From NCBI GenBank assembly GCA_036429605.1, contig CM071590.1, positions 6,014,001 through 6,078,000 of the forward strand: a stretch of 64,000 nucleotides of DNA, written 5' to 3'. The notes under the pieces were generated by a model, which did not search any database, had not been told where the DNA came from, and was given only the letters and a program-made list of their open reading frames with translations. Below, piece after piece: positions 1 to 11,589 of the stretch (the first letter of the stretch is position 1; every line of letters starts with the position of its first letter). Origin of the DNA: Cladobotryum mycophilum. Taxonomy: Eukaryota > Ascomycota > Sordariomycetes > Hypocreales > Hypocreaceae. The position numbers and the translations under genes are program-made.

Positions 1-1084
1 AAGAGCAAATATATACATATATGATGTATTCTAGGCTATTATGGATTAATTGCGGGTGTAGGTAGCAGGTAATATTAGATAACTAGAGACTACTTCAGCC
101 AATCTTGAACCTCTTTGGTATGTGCAACAGCATCCAATACTGGACGCGTACGCCGTTGATCGAGGCTCATCCAGGCTGTAGATGCGGGCGTGATTGCCAT
201 TGAGTGCCCTTTGGTTGATTGTATGATTTGTGTGGTAACACAGAATAAATTGCTGGGCACGGATTCGTTGTAATCATTTCAGGTTGACGGTGACGGTGAC
301 GGAGCTGTAGTCGACCCTGGGCGCGTGGTGTTTTTTAAATAGGAGCTGGATGGGTATCTATTTCCGCAGAACGATATCAGCCCAGGTGGAGTAAGGATTT
401 GTTATCTGCAAGTAGGTTAGTACCAGTACCTACTAGGTATGTAGAAGGACGGACGTACTTGCAGGTACTTGGATCGGCTGATAAACCGGGCTGGAATCAC
501 AGACAATGAGCTTATAATCAACATGGTAATTATCCGGCGGAATCTGCTCAAAGTGGTCGATGCGCCCCTCGTTGTCTCGCGTTGGGGGCAACATTTTCCG
601 CTGCTGCTACTGCACGTGCGGAGCGTTGGGGCCCTGGGGGGTAATTTACAGAGATGTATAGCGAGGTACAGCGAGGTACCCGTACGGTGCAGGTGATGGA
701 TCCACTATAAGTCCTCCAGGGCTCCAACGAAACCACTGGAAGATACACCCCCCCCAACCCGACGCTAAACGTCTCCAATCAATCAACCTATCGCATTCGG
801 GCATCGGATTGGATGGGATCCAATGGAACCTGGATTTTCGTCATTCCGATTCATCCATCTATATTAACACTTTCAGCAACGACAACGGGCCTGACCAAAC
901 CATCCAACCTACACCTTTCCCCTCATCTTCCTTTCATCCTCTTCGTCAATCTGAGCCCCAACATTCATCAGACAGCGACCGCTTCTATCTAAACGCATCG
1001 ACGCTGGCATTCACATTCACATTGACGTCGGCATCGGCATCGATATCGATATTTGAACATCTCTTCTTATTTACGCTGCCCAAG
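1..1084. other. Upstream flank without a supported gene
   Basis: I see no convincing coding sequence here. The short open frames between 469 and 808 lack codon regularity or recognisable motifs. Around 415-475 there is a TACC/GGTA-type short repeat patch of the kind that recurs in several intergenic regions of this window. The segment just before 1085 reads open in the frame of the following ankyrin gene but is Ser/Thr/Pro-rich and unlike the rest of the protein, so I treat it as leader. Confidence 0.5.
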
Positions 1085-2947
1085 ATGGACGTCAACGTTC
1101 CCGGAAGCGGGTCCCGCGTGATCCTCCCACCAGAGATTATGCTCTACGTTGCCGAGTATCTTGATCCCAGATCCCAGTACGCGTTCTTGCGCGCGTATCC
1201 CATGCTGGCCACTCATTTCAGCTTTCGCCATTTGGAGCCTGATGAGGATCGGGATGAGGATGAAGATGTAGAAAATCCCGAAGGGGACACGCTGTTGCAC
1301 ATTCTCGCTCGAGAGGGCGAGACGGACCTGCTGAGGTCGATACTTCACAGGGAGATGCGCACATCATCAAGCGAGAGCCGTCAGAATGCCTCCCTCTCTC
1401 AATCTTCGTCGTCTTCTTCTTCTCACAAAAGAAAGATCAACGTATCGGCAGAGCCTCTCAATGACCTTGGCGCTAGTCCATTGCACGTCGCCGCTGAGAG
1501 TGGACACAAGGGAGTGGTTGAGCTGCTCCTCGCATGTCCCGACGTGGATGTCAATCTGATGGATTATCAAGGCGAGACGCCGCTGGTCGCCGCCGCCAAG
1601 TCAGGCCACGAAGAGACTGTCGATCTGCTATTAAAGACCGACGGTGTTGATATTGAGTGGACAAGCGACGCAGGATTTACCCCGCTTGGCATGGCTGCAT
1701 CCAAGGGGCATGCGAACATCGTCAAGAGGCTTCTCAGCATAGAGCCGGCGCCCTGGGCTGATGGTCCGGATCAATTCGGCCGGACGGCCTTGTTTTGGGC
1801 ATCATCCGAGGGACGCGCCGCAGTGCTCGAGATTCTCCTCCAACGCGAGGATGTGGATGTCAACAAGTCAGATGATGAGGGCTTTACGCCACTGATCCAG
1901 GCGGCATTCAATGGCCACTCTTCGACTGTCACGTTACTGCTGGCACACCAAGGGATTCGCCCAGCGGCCACGACGCCTGCGGGAAGCACAGCCTTGTCTT
2001 TTTCCGTCTCGAATGGGCATAGAGACGTCGCCAAAATACTACTCCAATGTGATGCTGTTGACATTCACGCCATGAACGGCTACGGCGTAACTTCAATTCA
2101 TATCGCCGCCAGTCTGGGAGACAAAGAGTTGGTTGAGATGATACTCGCGCACCCTAAATCGAATATCAATTACATTGATCACATGGGGCGCACGCCCCTA
2201 CAATGGGCCGTAGCAAAGGGCAAAGAGGCGACTGTGCGTATGCTTCTCGATCGTCCTGGCGTCGACATCAATATAGCGGATGGTGCTGGTTATACGCCGC
2301 TCATACACGCCGTCAAGGAAGGGCGTGACGTGGTCATGAAACTGCTGCTGGATCGAGAAGAAATCAAGATCAATGAGAAGGACAAAGCTGGCAGGAGTGC
2401 AGCTCTGTGGGCGGTGTTTTGCCCCAAAGTGCCCATGGCATGGCTGCTGCTCCGACGGCCTGAATTGGAACTGCATGACCGGGATGAAGACGGCTGCACC
2501 ATATTCTCCATGGCAGTGGAAAACGGCCTAACCGATATTGTCGAATATCTTCTAACCAAACCCGGCATCGACATCAATAATAAGGATAGCACCGGGATGA
2601 CGCCTCTCGCCCACGCAGCAGCGGCTTGCAGTATGGGGATTGTGGAGATGCTACTTGACCGAGACGACATCGCCGTAAACGCTGGCGAAAACGAATCTCG
2701 CACTCCGCTGGCCCAGGCATGCCGCGAGGGAGCGACAGATGTGATTGTGCTGCTTTTGCAACGGGAGGACGTCAAGTCTCATTTGCGGAATCGATTTGGC
2801 AACGAGGCTGTTGGCCGCGCGCTCGAGGGAGGAGTGGAGGCGCTGACACAGTTACTATTTCCTTCTAATGTTCTGCTGGAGCCGGATCTTGATGAGCGTC
2901 TGTTTTTGGAGTTGATTGCGACGGGGATAATGGATGATGTGCTATGA
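1085..2947 (+). CDS. Ankyrin-repeat protein with F-box-like N-terminus
   Basis: Single-exon gene of about 620 aa. I start it at the ATG at 1085 (context CAAGATGG) because the open frame extending upstream to 809 is low-complexity and the first structured segment follows this Met. Residues about 10-45 (ILPPEIMLYVAEYL and following) resemble an F-box-like helix pair. From about residue 55 onward there are roughly 14 ankyrin repeats, recognisable by TPL.AA..GH...V..LL cores such as SPLHVAAESGHKGVV and TPLIQAAFNGHSSTV, with a Ser-rich linker after the first repeat. Ankyrin repeats mediate protein-protein contacts; with an F-box they may present substrates to an SCF ubiquitin ligase (inference). 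The next gene downstream on the same strand has the same plan, so the two are probably tandem paralogues. The partner is unknown. Confidence 0.85.
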   Translation: MDVNVPGSGSRVILPPEIMLYVAEYLDPRSQYAFLRAYPMLATHFSFRHLEPDEDRDEDEDVENPEGDTLLHILAREGETDLLRSILHREMRTSSSESRQNASLSQSSSSSSSHKRKINVSAEPLNDLGASPLHVAAESGHKGVVELLLACPDVDVNLMDYQGETPLVAAAKSGHEETVDLLLKTDGVDIEWTSDAGFTPLGMAASKGHANIVKRLLSIEPAPWADGPDQFGRTALFWASSEGRAAVLEILLQREDVDVNKSDDEGFTPLIQAAFNGHSSTVTLLLAHQGIRPAATTPAGSTALSFSVSNGHRDVAKILLQCDAVDIHAMNGYGVTSIHIAASLGDKELVEMILAHPKSNINYIDHMGRTPLQWAVAKGKEATVRMLLDRPGVDINIADGAGYTPLIHAVKEGRDVVMKLLLDREEIKINEKDKAGRSAALWAVFCPKVPMAWLLLRRPELELHDRDEDGCTIFSMAVENGLTDIVEYLLTKPGIDINNKDSTGMTPLAHAAAACSMGIVEMLLDRDDIAVNAGENESRTPLAQACREGATDVIVLLLQREDVKSHLRNRFGNEAVGRALEGGVEALTQLLFPSNVLLEPDLDERLFLELIATGIMDDVL

Positions 2948-3800
2948 GATTGTATGCAATGATGCTATACCAAGTTTAATTTATTCCAGGTTGTTTTGAT
3001 AACTAAGTCACTAATGAGGGTTTGGTCTTTCTCATAGTCTATGTGTCCCATGGTTAGAGGTTACGTTGACGCCGCCGGGCTGCTTGAGGTTCAGGGCTGC
3101 GCATCACTGCACAGTAATGGATCCATCGTCAAGTAATCTTGACCTACAGGAACCCAAAATTAGAGGTGCGTTGTGCGCTTCAGGCACTCGTCCTCTGAAT
3201 TCTTCACTAACTAAATCCACTAAAGCCACCCGTGGACCCGCCCCGAAGCCCCCACCCTAAAAATGATCTGAACCGCTGAAGATGGCTGATTTAGCACTGC
3301 AAGCCGCCAACACCTTAATTACCATCCATCCATGGATCCATTTCGACGGGACGACCTCAGATTTAAGACTCGGCCCACATTGATGCAAGGCTGATCTGAT
3401 AGCCCTGATGATGAAATCTATCCTTGTTGACATTTTCGAAAGAAAGTTCCAACTCTAAAGCTTGAATTATTTTGAAAGATTATACATTCAAAACATAAAA
3501 AATGGCCTCTTCTTCATCAGTTGGCGCTCGGTTTCTAGTCACTTTTTCTTCTACCATCATTCGAATTCTGGACAGCAAGCCTTTTGTTTTTGATCCCGTT
3601 CTGATATAGAGCAAGTTGAGAAGCCTGTATTGCAGATTTTATAAATTTGGAGTCATCGGTATATATTTGATATTCATTGATCTTTTCCTTCCTCTTCTCT
3701 TCTTTCCCTCTCTTCTTTGCTTCCTTCCTCTTTCGTCCTCTACTGTTTTCTTTCTTCCTTCTCCTTCTTTTCTTCGTCCATCTTCTTCTTCTCCCCAAGA
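2948..3800. other. Intergenic region between two ankyrin genes
   Basis: No gene is supported. From about 3660 the sequence is a CT-rich tract with TTCTTC/TTTCCTT runs leading directly to the ATG at 3801, typical of a fungal promoter or 5' leader. Confidence 0.5.
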
Positions 3801-5700
3801 ATGGCCAGAATCACAGACTTAGTGCCAAAGCTTCCTCTACTGATAGCTGAGCACACCAATGTCTTTGATCTACAGAACCTCTTGGACACTTTCCCCTCCC
3901 TTCTACCCGTTTTCTCGTTTCAGCTTGCGACTAAAAGAGGCCTAGATGATGAAATCTTTATACATCGCTTGCTCTTTTGCGGCAGATCGGATCTCGTTAT
4001 CAAGATACTAAAATCTCTCTGGACTGCTTCTCAAGAGACCGGATTCCGTGTATCTTCACAAGAGCTCCAATGGAGGCTTTTGTTCGACTGGCCAACACAC
4101 CAAGGGAAAACCTTGCTTCACCTCGCCGTCAGATCTGGTTCTGAGGATCTAGTCAAGTATATACTCGATCAAACGTTTGCACGAGTGTATCATCTGGATA
4201 GGCGGCTGTTCACGCCCTTGGCCGAGGCGGTACGAGCCGGACGTGAAAGCATTGTGCGTCTTTTGTTGCAAAGAAATATCGACCCGGATCTCGGGGTGAC
4301 TTGCCGGCCCCTGTGCATAGCGGCGGCAGTGGGAGGGGAAGCCATTGTTAATTTGCTTCTCGATCACCGGGCCGATGTCAACGGCGCCGACAGACACGGC
4401 CAGACTCCCTTGTGTCACGCTATGACAAGGAAGCGCACCGCCGTTGTCAAGGTCCTCCTTAGTCGTCATGACGTTTATGCTCAGTCAAGGAGTCTGGATG
4501 GTAGGACCATGCTATCCCACGCTGCATCCCAAGGATCTGACGACATCATCAAGCTTCTTCTCAAGCGAAGTGAGGTCGATGCCAATACATGTGATTGGAA
4601 CGGAAGATCACCCCTTCACTGGGCTGTCAAGAAGGGGCATACAACCACCATCAAATTGCTCCTTAATATTCCTAACCTGTTGATTAACACGGGGGACAAT
4701 ACGGGGGACACTGCACTTCATGAGGCTGTACGGAGGGGTAACGTAGCGGCTGTACAGCTGCTACTAAGTAGAAGAGACATCAGCGTCAATGGCTTGGGGT
4801 CGGAACGTCGCACGCCGCTAGGATGGGCAGCATCGACAGGAAATATCGACATTGTACGAATACTATTAGACAGACCCGATATTATGGTACATGAAACGTC
4901 TGACAATCCTGCGACGGCTCTAGAGATTGCAGTATATGCAAAAGCGACGACTGTGATTCCTGCTCTGATGGAAAGACATTCACCCTCCTCTCGCATCCTT
5001 CTTTCGGCCCTCCACACAAATAACGAAAAAATAGCGACATGGTGTGTCGAGAGCAAGGCTATGGATCCCAATGCCCGAATCAAGTATACCCCTTTCTGTG
5101 AAGGTGCCATGATCCACGCCGCTGCCATGTATGGAAACGAAGCTGTAATGAGATCCCTCCTCACCATGGCGAGTTTGATAGCTGATAAAAAAGACCGAGA
5201 GACGTACAGCTCTACATGTTGCATCACAGTTTGGTCGCGACAATATTGTCAAGATGCTTTTAGAACTGACAAATATCGATATCAATGCCAAAACCAGCCA
5301 AGGCGAGACAGCCCTCCATTTGGCAATAGATGGAAAGGGCGAGAATGGCCAGTCTACGCTGATTGTCACTATGCTTTTAAGCCAAGATAGTATTCAACCG
5401 AATCTCGAAGACGAGAGTGGCAAGTCGGCGCTTTGCGTCGCGGTTTATACGTCCAGTACAAAAGTCATGACCTTGTTGCTGAATAGGCAGGATGTCGAAT
5501 TGGCCGACACAAATCTGCATGCTCTGACGATTCTGTGGTATGCATCACTAAATATGGACGTGGTCGCTGTTGAACAGCTACTCAACTTGGGAGCGGTTAA
5601 GAACAAGTTCATTTTGGGATATGGGCGACAGGCCGAGATGCTTATCGAAGAAGGGCCAGGGGCGGTTAAGAGCTTTCTCATGCAAAAATTGCAGGAATAG
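3801..5700 (+). CDS. Ankyrin-repeat protein, reading frame broken near 5200
   Basis: The start is the ATG at 3801 (MARITDLVPKL), just after the CT-rich leader. The first 35 residues (LPLLIAEHTNVFDLQNLL) look like the F-box-like N-terminus of the upstream gene. About ten ankyrin repeats follow, e.g. TLLHLAVRSGSEDLV and SPLHWAVKKGHTTTI. At about 5196-5206 the frame is lost: the first frame runs into non-ankyrin sequence and stops at 5390, while the next frame resumes exactly mid-repeat with RTALHVASQFGRDNIV and continues through about four more repeats to the stop at 5700. The join needs one base removed or two added. No GT..AG intron fits there. This is either a real frameshift (pseudogene or two-part allele) or a consensus error. 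Corrected length would be about 630 aa. Confidence 0.75.
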
Positions 5701-5939
5701 AATGTTGTCTGCATGCCTACGGAGCGGACTGGGAGCTGGATGGTTAAGCGAGAAGTTTGGGGATGCATTGCGCGACAGGACATTTGTTAACAGACATGGT
5801 TGAGGTTACAGAGACCTGGAATCATCAACTCAATATCAAAGAAGCCCATGCTCTCCCACCTTATTCATACCCTCCCTTGTCTTCCTTTATGTATTTCTAT
5901 ATCCATGCTCATCATTCCCTCAAGCTAGTCGCTATGAGC

Positions 5940-6330
5940 AACCCATCAAGATGGACCAAGCCTCTTCTTCTTTCGTTCCGCCGCCAACGAGAACCGCCAG
6001 CGCCCGCTGCTCCCCTGCCACATATATACCAGCTATTCTTCGGGAGGACCCGGTAGCTTCTACGAATAGGGCAAAGAGCACCTCGTCGACAAGGCTAGCC
6101 GACTCTACAAAATTCCAGCCCTACTAGATCTATCCCCACTTTGAATAGCGTTATCACTATCGCTATTCCCCGTCGCAGAAAGAGGATGCCAAGTTATTGG
6201 AGACGCAGATCAAGATGCAGGGGGTGTTTGATGGAGAGGGGGAGAGGTGCGAGGACGAGAAAGGATAAGATGTATACCGAGAAACGCCTGGTTGCTGTTG
6301 AGCTGGTCCCTGAACATGGCGTAAGATGAA
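5940..6330 (+). pseudogene. Decayed relic of a small protein gene
   Basis: No long frame is open, but protein-like segments appear in consecutive frames. SSGGPGSFYE is followed by a TAG (6067-6069), then GKEHLVDKASRLYKIPALLD in the same frame, then, after a one-base frame change near 6145, YHYRYSPSQKEDAKLLETQI. The regular charged and hydrophobic spacing is unlike the random translations around it. I read this as a gene killed by a nonsense change (CAG to TAG would suffice) and an indel. I recognise no function. A chance resemblance cannot be excluded. Confidence 0.35.
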
Positions 6331-8228
6331 ATATGGTCTAATTCCCTACTGAATGCGATGAACACGGTTGGATGAGTGGGTTATGTAGAACGGGGATTAT
6401 GCATCGTCTCAAGAGATTCAGTGCCATGGCTAACTTCTGTCGAGATTTTACTATATTTAAACGTCGTCATTGCAAAATTAAATAACCACGACATTGACAT
6501 GATGCTCTGGAGCAGGATAGTTCGCGTCCTTAGCATACCAATCTCAATTGCTCAATCTCCCTTTACAGACAAGAGAATCGACCACATGAAAAGTGCGCAA
6601 CTGCCGACCGCCTTCCTCGATAGCAAGGATGATTTCGTATCTCTCACAGCGGCCGGCGTCAGCAATTGATGATGAGCTAGACGGGCTGCGATTCCAGGTT
6701 CATTAAGAGGCGCTCTGCTAATCTTGGCGGGAGCCTTTTGAGGCGGAAGATTGGATGGTTGAGAATTTATACTATTAAGCCACTGATAGTTGAGCATTAC
6801 GGCTAGAGACTTGGGCGTTTCCGGGGGATGATGTTTGTTATAATTAGGTGTTTGAGTGGATATCCGCAATATACTGTAAGTCGCCACCGAGAAGACCCAG
6901 TTTCTAGAGTAAAAGCCATCACCACATGGGGCGCGTATAGCAGAGTGTACTTGGCTCATTTCCAACCAGGACTGCCTTCATGACCGGAAAGACAAGTATC
7001 TACTATGAGTACCTCTACTACAGGTACGTAAAAAGACTTACACGTATGCATAAAGTAGGTTGCCGACACTAGCCACGGCGATGTAACTGCATATTAGTAA
7101 AAATAGAGAGAAATAATAAGAATAAAGAGCTTCGGTGATGAATGTTTGGTTCAGCTGATCCATGGCTGCTTAACGGGGAGATGTAACTGGTCCGGCGGGG
7201 GTGACGTGGAAAGGGATGGGAAGGGGGGGGGGGGAGGCTGGAACAATAAGGAAGAAAAAATACAAATTGCATAACGTAAATGTTTTTTTTGAGGAAACGT
7301 GGGAAAACTTGTGTGACGAGAGGCGGTATTTCTTTCGGCATAATAACACCTGCATATGATGTGTCTTGTGGTGGATATTACTAAGACTTTGATGAGAAGC
7401 TGAACTTTTGGTCATACTATATGTAAAATCTGACCCTTGTAGGAAAGTAACTTGTGTCGACTTCTTGTGGCGACCCGAATGTGCAGGGTAGCTGGAAAGT
7501 GTTGAGGGGGTTGGACACTGCTTTACCCCTGTCGCTTGGGGTCGCGGAGGGATGAGGGAGGTGGGTAATAGTTGACATTCATGGGGTATGCACGGCAGTA
7601 TGCCGGGTGGTGATTCTACAGGTGACCGAAAGAAGGCTATTCAGTGCTCTCATGCTATGATAATAAGACGATGAAAGTTTTGCGCTCATCACATTGTTCG
7701 CTCGGAATATTTGGGCGGAATCGAGATCTCATCACCAGGTGAGATCTTGAGCGAGATGCTACTCCCCCGTGTCAGCCAGTCAGTCGGTTTTAACGTTACT
7801 GGTCTACTTTTACGACATTGGGCACCTTTTTCTTGGGGTTTTGATAATGGTACAATGCGGTCAACGCTTATGGATCCGTAGTAGTGTTATTTTGGAGGGG
7901 GTGAGCGCAGAACTTTTTCTGCACAACAACTCAGGGCTGTATTAAACTGTAGAGGTGTGGTGGTGTGAGGGAACTGCGGTAGGGCATATAATAAGAGTAT
8001 ACGTCAATATGAAGCCCAGAAGAGGATGGCCTACCTATGAGTATAATGACAAATGCGATGAAGGAATAGTTGCCCATGTCTCATTAACATTAAAACTATA
8101 ATTCATCCATCTCCAACCATAAATCAAACCTCGCCATCAACATGCCAGTCAGAACATAGGCATCTCGTTACCCTGCGTATAAACCCCCACTTGATCTAAT
8201 TATCCCAAATAGCCCTAAGCAAACCCCT
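6331..8228. other. Intergenic region, no gene seen
   Basis: Nearly 1.9 kb with only short, unsupported open frames on both strands. It contains a G homopolymer of about a dozen bases near 7225-7238 and no recognisable RNA gene. Confidence 0.5.
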
Positions 8229-8229
8229 T

Positions 8230-8305
8230 TGCCCCTTCAACTCCCCCTTTCAACCCCTCCCTTTTCAACTTCCCCCTTTCAACTTCCTCCCTTTCAACTT
8301 GCCCC
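8230..8305. repeat. Imperfect CCCTTTCAACTT tandem array
   Basis: Five or so degenerate units of 14-17 bp built on CCCTTTCAACTTC(C) stand in a row directly downstream of the stop codon of the minus-strand EF-P-like gene. It is pyrimidine-rich and may form part of that gene's 3' region. Confidence 0.6.
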
Positions 8306-8324
8306 GAACAAAGTACTGACCCGG

Positions 8325-8687
8325 CTAAGCTTTCATTACAAACCTGCCCGTCTTGGTATCAACAACAATATCGTCCGATTCCCCAACGCTATCCGGGACA
8401 ACGAGAATGGCACCGCTCTCAATCACGGCAAAGAGGGTGGAATACCCGACTTTTTTGAGGGCGCTGACTTTGGATGTGATGGTGGACGGTATTTTGACTG
8501 ACACTGGGTCACCGTCGTGCAGCGTCACGGTCACTTCTGTTGAGTCGGCCAGATACAGAGACTTGCTGATGCCGAGTGTATCCAGACTGATGATGATCTG
8601 GTCGTCCGTCTGGGAATCGAAAAAGACGAAATCGTCGGTGTCGGTATGGTGATGGTATCTGGCCTTCTTCGTCTCAATCTCGACCAT
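8325..8687 (-). CDS. Elongation factor P-like protein lacking domain I
   Basis: This 120-aa product matches EF-P domains II and III. ARYHHHTDTDDFVFFDSQT and EVTVTLHDGDPVSVKIPSTI follow the OB-fold pattern of domain II, and GAILVVPDSVGESDDIVVDT followed by KTGRFV follows the C-terminal VDTRTGEYV signature. EF-P is the bacterial/organellar factor relieving ribosome stalling; a fungal copy would be expected to act in mitochondria (known for the family, inferred here). The N-terminal KOW-like domain that carries the modified residue is absent. The upstream minus-strand sequence to about 9000 has no frame encoding it, although a possible acceptor (CTGATC...CTGAG, about 8698-8715) just before the ATG leaves room for a missed 5' exon. 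It could be a truncated gene, a pseudogene, or a second exon. Confidence 0.6.
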   Translation of the reverse strand: MVEIETKKARYHHHTDTDDFVFFDSQTDDQIIISLDTLGISKSLYLADSTEVTVTLHDGDPVSVKIPSTITSKVSALKKVGYSTLFAVIESGAILVVPDSVGESDDIVVDTKTGRFVMKA

Positions 8688-10048
8688 TGTTGCTCCGCCT
8701 CAGTGTGTCGGTTGATCAGCGCAATGAGGCGAAAGCAAATGTCTTTCCTTCTTCTTTCTTCTCGTCCAAAAGAAGGCCGTTAAAGGGGGGTATATCCTGA
8801 TGCATAGAGAAGAGGTGATGGACATCTGTGTGCTTGGAAGTATAGCTGTAGAGGGATCACCAGGGACAGGCGACTGTTATACTTGTGGGTAGACACCGGC
8901 GTCTGAAACAAGGAAGCATTTCAGCAGGTGTCGGGGTTACATTGGATGCTGAAAACGTTCATAGTTACCCGTCCTAGACACGATCGTCTATTGCAGATGC
9001 AATGGCATCAAGTATTACTGCAAACATGCCATCCTTATGCCTTCTGGTTGCTGGCCACCAAGCGGTGTAGCCATGCAGCAGCGTCAATGTCTGGGAATAG
9101 AGAGGCTGGGTTGGTAAAGACGAGAGAGCTTGGTTCAGCTTCGTTTTAGAGTGGCATCATTCCTGATTGACCAATTATCGAGGGGGAAACTCTATTACGA
9201 CGCAAACGGATGTTTGTTGCAGTGTCTCGGAGAATTCATTTTTGTCATGCCAAGTTTGGAGTTTGGTTGTTCTTCGAGCACGGTAACAAAACCAGCCGTT
9301 ATTCTTACTAACATCGTTGTAGTAAGCTAACATCTTTGCAACATTGGTCTAGACTTGACAGTACTGGAGTGTTGATCCCACACAGCATCTGCACGGACAA
9401 CAACTGCCATCCATTCAACAACCCACCTCCATTCACTCACACCAGATTTATACGTGTGCCAGATCCATCACACCTCGATGCAGGCAACATGTAATGGCTA
9501 TGTGTGGTGCTGTCGCCTCAAACCCCCCACCCACCCATCTGGAGACAAGCTTATAGGGTAGCTTAACCGAAGCGGGCCGTGGGTAGCCGCGGTTCATCAT
9601 GCAAGTGATCGAGTTTTCACCCATGGCAAGATTCATTCCCATCGGAATGAATGAGACATTTTGACGGGAAACAATTAAGTTCTATGAGACTATAACAGCA
9701 GGAAAATACCTCAGTCTAGACTTGAAAAAGGGTAGCAAGAGGGGGCGACGGCCATCCCACTTGGAAACATGCAAGTCAAATTATCTTATCAATCTAATCA
9801 AGGATCTTCGTCACTCCGCCCCGCATCACCGAGAGCTCGGCAACAAGATCGGCCCCCCTATTGCGGAAGTTTCTTCCAATCACTGACTCGTGGCATCATC
9901 CCTTGTACAGTCTAAACATGCATGTATCATCTATACGAGATCAAATCCGAAGTTGAAAACTTGTCGTGAGGTGTTATGGTCGGACGTCCGAGAACGGACT
10001 ATCCATGGGCGAGAGTTACGTAGTGATAGACGCGCGTTCACATAATCG
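8688..10048. other. Intergenic region, no gene seen
   Basis: About 1.36 kb without a convincing coding frame on either strand. I specifically looked for an EF-P domain I exon on the minus strand and for an upstream exon of the methyltransferase on the plus strand and found neither. Confidence 0.45.
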
Positions 10049-10056
10049 TATAAAAG
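10049..10056 (+). promoter_or_regulatory. TATA box of the O-methyltransferase gene
   Basis: TATAAAAG stands 75 nt before the ATG at 10131, a normal distance for a fungal core promoter with a short leader. Confidence 0.6.
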
Positions 10057-10130
10057 GCATTGAGTCTCGCTTCATCTTCCATCTGTTCCTTGTGACTCTC
10101 GTCTTTATCTTCACGGGCACATCATTTACA

Positions 10131-11589
10131 ATGGCAGATTCACAGCCCACTTTGAGCAGCCTAGCTGCCAAGATCACAGAGCTCTCCAACGACTTCACGA
10201 CGTTTCTGACGGAGAATAAGATCCCACAGCCGACATTTGCAGCGGATAGCCCGACGAGCTACAATGGCTTGACGGCAGAAAGCTTTGTGCTGCGTCAACG
10301 GCTCCTGGATTCGTTAATGGACATGTGGTACCTTGTTCAAGGTCCCAGCGAGAGCGTCTTCAACTTTGCCCACACAGTGAGAGATGCCGGTGACTAATGC
10401 CTAGTGGTAGTCGTGTTACTGACCACCTCTCAGGTAATGCCCGATACTGCAGCCCTGAATATTCTCAATCACTTTGACTTTTGGTCGGCGGTTCCTCTCG
10501 ATGGTACCGCTTCCTACGCCGACATTGCCAAGCACACTTCTCTCCCCGAAGAGGTGGTTCAGCGTGTTTTGGAGCATGCCGTTACCCTCCGCATCTTTTC
10601 TGAGAAGGAGCCCAAGCAATCTCCGACACTCATTGAACACACTTCCAGATCGGCAGCGCTTGCCAAGTCTGCTGGACTCAGGGCGTTGGTATCTGCCATT
10701 GTAGACGATTCTGGAGCACCAATGATGGTCATGACCGAGGCTTTGAGAAAGTATAGCTATGGGAAACCCAATCTGTCTCCTGAAATGAGCGAAACAGCAT
10801 TTGCCCTGCTTCGCAGCGGAGGCGGACTGGGCAAGTATGCCAATTCGTGGGATCTGATTGAGAATGATGGTGAAGGCGAGAGAAAGGGTTGGAGACAGAG
10901 GAGCTTTGTAGACTTTATGAGCTATCTGAGAGAAATCTTCCGGTATGAGGAGATTATCGAAAGGGCATATGACTGGGAGGCAGCAGGAGATATCAACGTG
11001 GTCGATGTGAGTCTTGTCTTGTCTTATATCTCGGGGCGTTGATGAAGCTAACCAGACAACTCATCAGCTCGGTGGCTCAGCAGGTCACGACAGCTTTGCA
11101 TTGGCACGAAAACACCCGAATCTAACCATTACAATCCAAGACTTGGCAGAGGTCCAGCCCGTGTTTGAAAAGATTCGACCAGCCGAGGTTGAGTCGCAGG
11201 TGTCATTCATGGTCCACGACTTTTTCCAGCCACAGACGGTGTCGGCCGACGTATACCTCATCAAGGTGATTCTTCACGACTGGCCGGACAAGGAAGCCAT
11301 CAAGATCCTGCGAGGCCTGGTGCCAGCGCTGCGACCCGGCGCGAGGGTTCTCTTCATCGACTACGTGGGCAAGCAGAGCGAAGCCGAGGAGACGCCGTTG
11401 CCGCGGTCGATCAAGCAGATGGGCACCGCGACGGACCTGAGGATGATGGCGCTGTTCAACGGAAAGGAGAGGCCGGTCGAGGCTTGGAAGGAGATTTTCC
11501 GTGCGGCGGATGAGAGGTTTGAGATTGCGAGGGTGGAAGCGAACCCGTTGACGTTTTTTGTGGTTATGGAGGCTGTCTGGCGGGGGTGA
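10131..11589 (+). CDS. SAM-dependent O-methyltransferase (fungal class II type)
   Basis: Three exons, 10131-10376, 10434-11006 and 11068-11589, give about 446 aa. Both introns (57 and 61 nt) have GTGAG donors and CAG acceptors. The N-terminal half carries a helical dimerisation/winged-helix region (e.g. FDFWSAVPLDGTASYADIAK, VVQRVLEHAVTLRIF). The C-terminal half has the Rossmann SAM-binding motif VVDLGGSAGHDSFALA, acidic motif HDFF, and YLIKVILHDWPDKEAIKILR, whose His is the usual catalytic base. Family members methylate hydroxyl groups of aromatic secondary metabolites. No polyketide synthase or other cluster gene adjoins it, so the substrate is unknown. The start lies 75 nt after a TATA box. 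Confidence 0.9.

Noticed and set aside
6552..6965. 137-aa minus-strand frame
   Set aside because: No motif, irregular composition and no supporting promoter or splice signals.
10016..10198. Minus-strand frame overlapping the methyltransferase start
   Set aside because: It is a shadow of the first exon and its leader.
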